A stretch of 64,000 nt of DNA from Loktanella sp. (GTDB lineage Bacteria; Pseudomonadota; Alphaproteobacteria; Rhodobacterales; Rhodobacteraceae), in contig JAFPBO010000022.1 of NCBI GenBank assembly GCA_017390475.1, positions 185,966 to 249,965 on the forward strand, given 5' to 3'. Positions within the stretch are counted from its first letter, which is position 1, and the number at the start of each line of letters is the position of its first letter. Position numbers and translations under genes: made by a program. The notes under the pieces were generated by a model. The model was not told the DNA's origin. It did not search any database and worked only from the letters and a program-made list of their open reading frames with translations. Positions 58,418-64,000 of this stretch are shown here, piece after piece.

Positions 58418-58446
58418 TGGACAAACTAGCCCATCTTTGCTATCTG
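58418..58446 (+). promoter_or_regulatory. candidate promoter of rpsU
   Basis: TGGACA (58418-58423) and TATCTG (58441-58446) are 17 bp apart, about 45 bases before the rpsU ATG. Confidence 0.5.
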
Positions 58447-58483
58447 GCCAACTCCTGCAATTTTGCAAATCCAACTTAGAGAG

Positions 58484-58497
58484 GTGGTGAAAACCAC
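58484..58497 (+). promoter_or_regulatory. hairpin with GNRA loop directly before rpsU start
   Basis: GTGGT-GAAA-ACCAC forms a perfect 5-bp stem capped by a GAAA tetraloop. It ends one base before the ATG and its 5' arm overlaps the GAGAGG ribosome site, so folding could limit or direct initiation. Confidence 0.5.
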
Positions 58498-58704
58498 ATG
58501 CAGGTAAGTGTTCGTGATAACAACGTCGATCAGGCGTTGCGTGCTCTGAAGAAAAAACTTCAGCGTGAAGGCGTTTTTCGTGAAATGAAGCTCAAGCAAC
58601 ATTTCGAAAAGCCGTCGATCCGCAAAGCCCGTGAAAAGGCCGAAGCGATCCGCCGTCAGCGCAAGCTGGCCCGGAAAAAGCTGCAACGCGAAGGCATGCT
58701 GTAA
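58498..58704 (+). CDS. rpsU: 30S ribosomal protein S21
   Basis: The 68-residue basic protein is S21: '[31 protein letters not shown]' then a long '[20 protein letters not shown]' helix. It starts at ATG 58498 and is followed by a strong terminator, so it is a single-gene unit. Confidence 0.97.
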   Translation: MQVSVRDNNVDQALRALKKKLQREGVFREMKLKQHFEKPSIRKAREKAEAIRRQRKLARKKLQREGML

Positions 58705-58730
58705 AGCATCCCCGATTGTTGAAACGATTG

Positions 58731-58763
58731 ACCCCCGGTTGCGCAAGCAGCGGGGGTTTTTTG
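58731..58763 (+). terminator. intrinsic terminator of rpsU
   Basis: ACCCCCG and CGGGGGT form the stem, with inner TGC/GCA pairs, followed by TTTTTT. It begins 26 bases after the rpsU stop. Confidence 0.93.
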
Positions 58764-58776
58764 TTTGGGCACCTGA

Positions 58777-58809
58777 TTGAAATTCACCCACAAATAAGTT
58801 ACATGTAAC
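58777..58809 (+). promoter_or_regulatory. candidate promoter and operator of the toxin-antitoxin pair
   Basis: TTGAAA (58777-58782) and TACATG (58800-58805) are 17 bp apart. The perfect palindrome GTTACATGTAAC (58798-58809) covers the -10 box, as expected for autoregulation by an antitoxin. Confidence 0.55.
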
Positions 58810-58827
58810 GAGATAAAGAGGTGCATC

Positions 58828-59046
58828 ATGCCGACCCCTATTTCCGAACGTGTGCAGAAACACCGCGAAGCCCTGCGCGCCGCTGGCCTGCGCCCCGTAC
58901 AAATCTGGGTGCCGGACACCCGCCGCCCCGGTTTCGCCGCCGAATGCCGCCGTCAGGCCGCGCTGGTTGCAGCCGCCGATCATGCTGATGCTGATCTGGC
59001 AAATCTCATGGACGCTGTCCTGACCGATCTGGATGAATGGCGCTGA
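58828..59046 (+). CDS. MazE-type antitoxin (DUF3018)
   Basis: The 72-residue protein matches the DUF3018 antitoxin family: it has 'SERVQKHREALRAAGLRPVQIWVPDTRRPGF', a short DNA-binding helix part and a basic-to-acidic tail ('LTDLDEWR'). AGAGG lies 7 bases upstream of ATG 58828. Its last codons overlap the toxin start by 10 bases. Confidence 0.88.
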   Translation: MPTPISERVQKHREALRAAGLRPVQIWVPDTRRPGFAAECRRQAALVAAADHADADLANLMDAVLTDLDEWR

Positions 59047-59369
59047 AACGCGGTGACCTTGTCACCGTTGCCATGCAGGGTGATTATGGCAAACCCCGCC
59101 CCGCGCTGATCATTCAAGCCGATCAGTTTGCCGTTCTCGGGACTGTTGTCATCCTGCCCCTGACATCCACCATCATCGACGCCCCGCTTTTACGCCCGAC
59201 GGTGACGCCAACGCCAGAAAACGGACTGCGCGCACCGTCGCAGATCATGCTGGACAAGCCGATGACGGTGAAGACCGACAAGCTCGGCCCCGCCTTTGGT
59301 CGGCTTGATGATGTCGCGATGCTCAGCGTCAGTCGGTCGCTGGCGTTGATCTTGGGGCTGGCGGGGTGA
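59037..59369 (+). CDS. PemK/MazF-type toxin
   Basis: The 110-residue protein is an mRNA interferase: 'LKRGDLVTVAMQGDYGKPRPALIIQAD' is the RGDLV...KxRPxLI signature, followed by 'VVILPLTSTI' and 'MLDKPMTVKTDKLG'. It starts 10 bases before the antitoxin gene ends, indicating coupled translation. It is followed by the convergent ftsK gene. Confidence 0.92.
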   Translation: MALKRGDLVTVAMQGDYGKPRPALIIQADQFAVLGTVVILPLTSTIIDAPLLRPTVTPTPENGLRAPSQIMLDKPMTVKTDKLGPAFGRLDDVAMLSVSRSLALILGLAG

Positions 59370-59375
59370 CCACCC

Positions 59376-62306
59376 TCAATGCTGCTCCGGCACCAGAATC
59401 TCGCGCTTGCCGACATGGTTCGCAGAACTCACCACGCCTTCATCTTCCATCTGCTCTACCAGACGCGCGGCTTTGTTATAGCCGATCGCCAGTTTCCGCT
59501 GGATATAGCTGGTCGAACATTTGCGATCCTTGATCACAATCGCCACCGCCGTGTCATACAGCGCGTTTTCCATGTCCGACCCGTCGCCCAGACCTAGCAC
59601 CAGATCGATACTGCTTTCCTGATCGTCAGACGGCCCTTCGACCACGCCGGACATATATTCCGGCGGACCGAAACCTTTGAGGTGGTTCACGATCTCTTCG
59701 ACCTCTTCATCGCTGACAAAGGGGCCGTGGACACGCATGATCTTCGATCCGCCCGCCATGTAAAGCATGTCACCCATGCCCAGCAGTTGTTCCGCCCCCA
59801 TTTCACCCAGGATCGTCCGGCTGTCGATTTTCGACGTCACCTGAAACGAAATCCTTGTGGGAAAGTTCGCCTTGATCGTGCCGGTGATGACATCGACAGA
59901 AGGCCGCTGCGTCGCCATGATCAGGTGGATGCCCGAGGCACGCGCCATCTGCGCAAGGCGCTGGATGCAGGCCTCGATCTCTTTGCCCGCGACCATCATC
60001 AGATCGGCCATTTCGTCCACGATGACGACGATATAGGGCAGGACTTCGGGCTGGAATTCCTCGGTCTCGAAAATCGGATCGCCGGTTTCATCATCAAACC
60101 CGGTCTGCACCGTGCGGCTGAACATCTCACCCTTGGCCAGCGCGTCTTTCACGCGACCGTTAAAGCCGTCGATATTGCGCACGCCCATCTTGGACATCTT
60201 GCGATAGCGTTCTTCCATCTCGCCCACGACCCATTTCAGGGCGACGACCGCTTTTTTCGGGTCGGTGACAACAGGCGACAACAGATGCGGGATGCCGTCA
60301 TAAACGGACAATTCCAGCATCTTGGGGTCGATCATGATCATCCGGCATTCCTGTGGCGTCAACTTGTACAGCAGCGACAGGATCATCGTGTTGATGGCGA
60401 CCGATTTACCTGACCCCGTGGTCCCGGCGATCAACAGGTGCGGCATCTTCGCCAGATTGGCGATAATCGGTTCACCGCCGATATCCTTGCCCAAAGCCAG
60501 CGGCAGCTTCTGATTGCTGTCACCAAAATCACGATGCGACAGGATTTCTCGCAATACGACCTTTTCACGGGTCTCGTTCGGCAGTTCGATCCCGATCACC
60601 GACCGGCCCGGTACGGTGGACACACGCGCAGACAGCGCCGACATCGACCGCGCGATATCATCGGCAAGGCCGATGACGCGGCTGGCCTTCAGGCCCGGCG
60701 CGGGTTCAAGCTCATACATCGTCACGACCGGGCCGGGGCGGACGGCGACAATCTCGCCCTTCACGCCGTAATCATCCAGCACGCTTTCCAGCATCCGGGC
60801 GTTTTCGCTCAAGGACTCGTCGCTCAGATGCAGGCGGGTGATTTCGGCGGGGTTGGTCAGTAGCGACAAAGGCGGGCGTTCATAATCGGCGTAGGGGTCT
60901 TCGAATTTCAACGCAGGCTGCGCCTCGGCCACCGCCTGGCGCGATGGCTGGACGGGGCGTTTGGGTGGATGCTGGACTACATTGCGCGGTTCGGGAATCG
61001 GCGGGGCAGGGGGGATATTGACCTGCGGGATCGGCGCATGCGGGGTGGCCATGCGCGGTGCCTCATCATCGTCATAGCCGGTGTCATCATCGACCAGCAT
61101 GTCGTCATCCTGCGGCTCTGGGGTCACCAGCGGCGGATAAGGCGCATAGACCAACGGTTTTGGCCCGCGTCCGGCAGTCAGGGCCGGTTCGATCCGCACA
61201 CCTGTGGGCGATGGTGGCACTGCGCGGCTGCGGATCGCATCGGCAATCCGGGCGCTGACGCGGGCGGTGTCGGGAGCCGGTTCAGCGGTGGTCAGACGCG
61301 GTTCGCGTGTGACTAGCTCTGGTTCTGGCATCGGCTCATTGCGGCGCAACAGGCCTGACAGAAAGCCACCGCTGCTGGGTGCAGGCTCTGCCGGTGCATT
61401 GCGTGCGGGTGCAGTCAGAGGCGGCGGTGCTGCCGGAATTGGCGCAGCAGAAGCGACCGGTTCCTGCCCATAAAGTGTGGGTTGCGCCCGGACCACAGCC
61501 GCTGCCCGCAGACGGCTTTCAAAATCGGGCGCGGTCACGGGTTTCGGACGTTCGACCGGCGCATCGTTCTGATAGGGGTCGTGAAATACCTTGGCCTGAC
61601 TGCGCCGGGCCTGCACGGCAGCCGTCGCCGCCTGCGCCCCTTGCGCCGACAGCACAGCGCCCTTGCCCAGCAGCCGCAGCGCGAAATCATAGATCAGCAC
61701 GGTGCCCAACATGGCAAAACGTGCCGCCTTGCGCAGTTCAGGCCGGGTAAAGCCCAGCAAAAAGATCATCATCACAACCAGCAGAACCGCGGCAAAAAAT
61801 GACAGCAGCTTGACCCCCAGTACCGTGCCAAAAGGCAGCACGGTCAGCAGGACACCCAGCACGGTATCGCCGAACAACCCGCCCATGCCGAAATTCGCAG
61901 GCCATCCGGCCCAGGGTGTCACTGTCGCAGCATAGACCGAGGCGACGACCACACCGACCGGCGCGAACATCGCGCGGCCGATCACGCGCTCTTGCCCGTA
62001 GTGAAACAAGAACCGCCCGCCCGCCATCATCAGCGTTGCGGCCAGAACCCAGGCACCCAATCCGATCACCATCATCAGCGGCGCGGCGACCGATGCGCCG
62101 AAATGGCCCATCCAGTTCTGCACCGGCGCATCGGTTGCGGAAATCCAGCTGGGGTCATCGGGCGAATAGGTTCCGATCACCACGGCAAACAGCGCGCCTG
62201 CAATGATCAGCGCAAGACCAACCAATTCGCGGCTGCGTTTTTCCAGCGCTGCCTGTGTTGTGCTGTCAAAAAGCGGATCGCGCTGCCGTGACTGATATGA
62301 CGCCAT
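59376..62306 (-). CDS. ftsK: DNA translocase FtsK
   Basis: FtsK is a septum-bound DNA pump that clears the chromosome terminus at division. The 976-residue protein has four TM helices in its first 220 residues, a proline-rich linker (about 230-470), and a motor domain with Walker A '[18 protein letters not shown]', '[19 protein letters not shown]' (Walker B) and '[26 protein letters not shown]'. A C-terminal gamma domain ('[27 protein letters not shown]') is present. The aminotransferase gene ends 13 bases before its start. Confidence 0.96.
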   Translation of the reverse strand: MASYQSRQRDPLFDSTTQAALEKRSRELVGLALIIAGALFAVVIGTYSPDDPSWISATDAPVQNWMGHFGASVAAPLMMVIGLGAWVLAATLMMAGGRFLFHYGQERVIGRAMFAPVGVVVASVYAATVTPWAGWPANFGMGGLFGDTVLGVLLTVLPFGTVLGVKLLSFFAAVLLVVMMIFLLGFTRPELRKAARFAMLGTVLIYDFALRLLGKGAVLSAQGAQAATAAVQARRSQAKVFHDPYQNDAPVERPKPVTAPDFESRLRAAAVVRAQPTLYGQEPVASAAPIPAAPPPLTAPARNAPAEPAPSSGGFLSGLLRRNEPMPEPELVTREPRLTTAEPAPDTARVSARIADAIRSRAVPPSPTGVRIEPALTAGRGPKPLVYAPYPPLVTPEPQDDDMLVDDDTGYDDDEAPRMATPHAPIPQVNIPPAPPIPEPRNVVQHPPKRPVQPSRQAVAEAQPALKFEDPYADYERPPLSLLTNPAEITRLHLSDESLSENARMLESVLDDYGVKGEIVAVRPGPVVTMYELEPAPGLKASRVIGLADDIARSMSALSARVSTVPGRSVIGIELPNETREKVVLREILSHRDFGDSNQKLPLALGKDIGGEPIIANLAKMPHLLIAGTTGSGKSVAINTMILSLLYKLTPQECRMIMIDPKMLELSVYDGIPHLLSPVVTDPKKAVVALKWVVGEMEERYRKMSKMGVRNIDGFNGRVKDALAKGEMFSRTVQTGFDDETGDPIFETEEFQPEVLPYIVVIVDEMADLMMVAGKEIEACIQRLAQMARASGIHLIMATQRPSVDVITGTIKANFPTRISFQVTSKIDSRTILGEMGAEQLLGMGDMLYMAGGSKIMRVHGPFVSDEEVEEIVNHLKGFGPPEYMSGVVEGPSDDQESSIDLVLGLGDGSDMENALYDTAVAIVIKDRKCSTSYIQRKLAIGYNKAARLVEQMEDEGVVSSANHVGKREILVPEQH

Positions 62307-62319
62307 GTCGTGTCCCCTC

Positions 62320-63495
62320 TTAATACAAGCAATCGCGGATCAAAGTCAGACCGCGCTGCATTTCCTGTGTCGGTGCCACCAAGGCGACCCGGATATAGCC
62401 TGCGCCGGGGTTTTCACCCGCCACGTCACGGCTCAGATAAGCCCCCGGCAGAACCCGCACGCCGGTTTCTTGCCACAGCTTGACCGCCGCCGCCTCGCCA
62501 TCATCCACCGCTAGCCACAGGAAGAAGCCCGCCTGCGGCGATTGATAGCCCGGCACATGGCCAAGGATCTCATCGGCGATCTCGTATTTGTGATGATAAA
62601 GTGCGCGGTTTTCCACCACATGGCCTTCATCCGCCCAGACAGCAGCGGCGACCGATTGCAACGGCCCCGGCAAAGGCGCGCCCGCAAAGGCACGTAGCTG
62701 GCGCAGGCGCGCGACCGACTTCAGCCCGCCAGCAGCGAAACCGCACCGCAGGCCCGGCAGGTTTGACCGTTTCGACAAGGATTGGAAGATCAGCACCCGG
62801 TCCGGGTCTGCGCCCGTCTTCATCGCCACTTCCAGCGCACCGGGCGGCGGGGCATCACGGTAAATCTCGGAATAGCATTCATCAGCGAAGATCATGAAAT
62901 CATGCTCTTCAGCCAAGGTGATCAGATCGCGCCAGTAATCTTCGGACGCGACGGCACCCTGCGGATTGGCGGGTGAACAGATATAGGCAATCGCCGTGCG
63001 GCGTAGGGTGGCCACCGGCAGGCTTGCGAAATCAGGCAGATGCCCCGTCTCGGCGGTGGCGGCGACATAGACCGGCTCTGCCCCGACAGACAAAGCGGCG
63101 ACGCCGTAAACCGGGTAAAACGGATTGGGCGTCAATACGACCGGGCGCTGGCCGTCCTTTGTCTCGGGACACAAAGCCATCGCAGCATTATAAAGCCCTT
63201 CACGAGTGCCATTCAGCGCGATGATTTGATCAGTTGATACCTCAAGCCCATAGCGGCGCTGCAAGAACCCCGCCATCGCGGCCAGCAGATCGGCCTGCCC
63301 TTCATTGCTGGGATAGGAGTTGAAGCCCGCCAGATGCGCTTCCAACAGCGGGCCGACAAAGGCGGGAAAGGCATGGCGCGGTTCGCCGATCGTCATGTTG
63401 ATGACGTCGGGGGCTGTGGTCGGCACGTCCAAAAGCGCACGCAGGCGTGGCCAAGTCGCAACCGGAAGGTCCGAAAACCGCGCGGGAAAATCCAT
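62320..63495 (-). CDS. class I/II aminotransferase, DapC-like
   Basis: The 391-residue PLP enzyme has '[13 protein letters not shown]', '[17 protein letters not shown]' and the PLP lysine in '[18 protein letters not shown]', the signature seen in N-succinyldiaminopimelate aminotransferases (DapC). It may therefore act in lysine and peptidoglycan precursor synthesis; this is inference from similarity. I start at ATG 63495, with GAGG close upstream. It is co-directional with ftsK. Confidence 0.8.
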   Translation of the reverse strand: MDFPARFSDLPVATWPRLRALLDVPTTAPDVINMTIGEPRHAFPAFVGPLLEAHLAGFNSYPSNEGQADLLAAMAGFLQRRYGLEVSTDQIIALNGTREGLYNAAMALCPETKDGQRPVVLTPNPFYPVYGVAALSVGAEPVYVAATAETGHLPDFASLPVATLRRTAIAYICSPANPQGAVASEDYWRDLITLAEEHDFMIFADECYSEIYRDAPPPGALEVAMKTGADPDRVLIFQSLSKRSNLPGLRCGFAAGGLKSVARLRQLRAFAGAPLPGPLQSVAAAVWADEGHVVENRALYHHKYEIADEILGHVPGYQSPQAGFFLWLAVDDGEAAAVKLWQETGVRVLPGAYLSRDVAGENPGAGYIRVALVAPTQEMQRGLTLIRDCLY

Positions 63496-63539
63496 AACTG
63501 CCTCAATTCGCGGGATCATTTCGCCCCGCTTTGATCGCA

Positions 63540-63568
63540 AACTAACGCAGCCGGGGCGCATGTGTCCA
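63540..63568 (-). promoter_or_regulatory. candidate promoter of the aminotransferase-ftsK unit
   Basis: On the minus strand TGGACA (63568-63563) and TTAGTT (63545-63540) are 17 bp apart, about 45 bases before ATG 63495. It lies in the 364-base gap before tuf, which otherwise holds only the tuf promoter; I see no tRNA there. Confidence 0.4.
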
Positions 63569-63775
63569 GCACCCGCCGTGACTTGCAGGAAATTTGTGGC
63601 TTTTCTGACGGGTCTGGACCATTGACCGACCCCGGACATCCCGCTGCGGGTCTTATCTCATGACCATGCCGCGCATGACCAAAGCCTTACCCGCTGGGAA
63701 GGTTAACTCGCATTGTCCGAAATGCGCCGGCCAGAGGCTGAAAAGGCAAAACCTGTGGCTCGGCCAGCATGGCCC

Positions 63776-63804
63776 TTGATTTCCTGCCTGTTTCCAAATA
63801 CATC
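63776..63804 (+). promoter_or_regulatory. candidate promoter of tuf
   Basis: TTGATT (63776-63781) and TACATC (63799-63804) are 17 bp apart and lead to a leader of about 50 bases before the tuf ATG. Confidence 0.45.
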
Positions 63805-63859
63805 GCCCGCGATGTTGGAACGGGTCCGCGCGGCCCCTCAAAAATTAAGGTCCAGAAGA

Positions 63860-64000
63860 ATGGCAAAGGCAAAGTTTGAACGTAACAAGCCGCACGTGAA
63901 CATTGGCACGATTGGCCACGTTGACCACGGCAAGACGACGCTGACCGCAGCGATCACCAAGTATTTCGGCGATTTCCGCGCCTATGACCAGATCGACGGC
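63860..64000 (+). CDS. tuf: elongation factor Tu (5' part only)
   Basis: The first 47 residues are visible; the gene runs off the right edge. '[20 protein letters not shown]' and the G1 motif '[17 protein letters not shown]' are unmistakable EF-Tu. An AAGGTCCAGA stretch lies upstream of the ATG. Confidence 0.97.
   Translation, partial: MAKAKFERNKPHVNIGTIGHVDHGKTTLTAAITKYFGDFRAYDQIDG

Overview
The window looks like a chromosomal core segment of an alphaproteobacterium of the Rhodobacterales (Roseobacter/Rhodobacter group). The evidence is the F1-only ATP synthase operon atpHAGDC, the linkage of ChvI/ChvG to HprK, RapZ, EIIA, HPr and pckA, the rpoZ-rsh-pdxJ-acpS-lepB-rnc-era-recO block, a (2S)-methylsuccinyl-CoA dehydrogenase of the ethylmalonyl-CoA pathway, and several small families common in Rhodobacteraceae (DUF1491, DUF2161, DUF6473, COQ9). 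GC content is high and even by eye. I see no insertion sequence, prophage, CRISPR array, rRNA or tRNA gene.

Layout. 1-5.8 kb: the 3' end of a DUF2793 gene, then atpHAGDC closed by a bidirectional terminator. 5.8-13.2 kb: housekeeping and catabolic genes, mostly minus strand (prs, threonine aldolase, ribF, MaoC hydratase, HAD phosphatase, Mn-dependent pyrophosphatase). 13.2-25.7 kb: DUF2161, TraB/GumN protein, an RND efflux pair, a UbiH-type hydroxylase, an amidase, parC and an SDR. 25.7-30.7 kb: cob(I)alamin adenosyltransferase, etfBA and a 3-hydroxyacyl-CoA dehydrogenase, interrupted by DUF2798 and DUF6473 genes. 30.7-38.0 kb: an acyltransferase, ptsH, EIIA, rapZ, hprK, chvG and chvI on the minus strand, divergent from pckA. 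38-42.3 kb: a secreted DUF3859 protein, a TSUP exporter, mcd and an extended SDR. 42.3-51.5 kb: recO, DUF1491, era, rnc, lepB, acpS, deaminase, pdxJ, DUF2062, rsh, rpoZ and folK, all minus strand. 51.5-58.4 kb: a NYN protein, a TetR/MATE pair with twin operators, ispH, DUF3429, rnhA, a TRIC-type channel, a quinone oxidoreductase and COQ9. 58.4-64 kb: rpsU, a MazEF-like toxin-antitoxin pair, ftsK, a DapC-like aminotransferase and the 5' end of tuf.

Several genes fit together. The nitrogen/carbon-type PTS proteins and ChvGI lie beside pckA, the gluconeogenic entry enzyme, whose upstream region carries two direct repeats exactly 20 bp apart. Mcd, EtfAB (the likely electron acceptor for Mcd) and a cobalamin adenosyltransferase (cofactor supply for mutases) fit growth on C2 units through the ethylmalonyl-CoA pathway. 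The rpoZ-to-recO block joins stringent response, pyridoxal phosphate, acyl-carrier protein, secretion and ribosome maturation in a tightly overlapping operon-like array.

The most notable non-coding signal is a dispersed element with the core GCCTCCGGCGGGGATATTT. It occurs five times, each copy just after a stop codon and in the orientation of that gene; four copies lie between convergent genes. Other signals are the repeats before pckA, a 26-bp perfect palindrome after pckA, a 32-bp inverted repeat over the putative mcd promoter, twin TetR operators, and a GNRA-capped hairpin directly before the rpsU start. I did not find a clearly new multi-gene system; the novelty candidates are mostly regulatory DNA elements and a few uncharacterised families.
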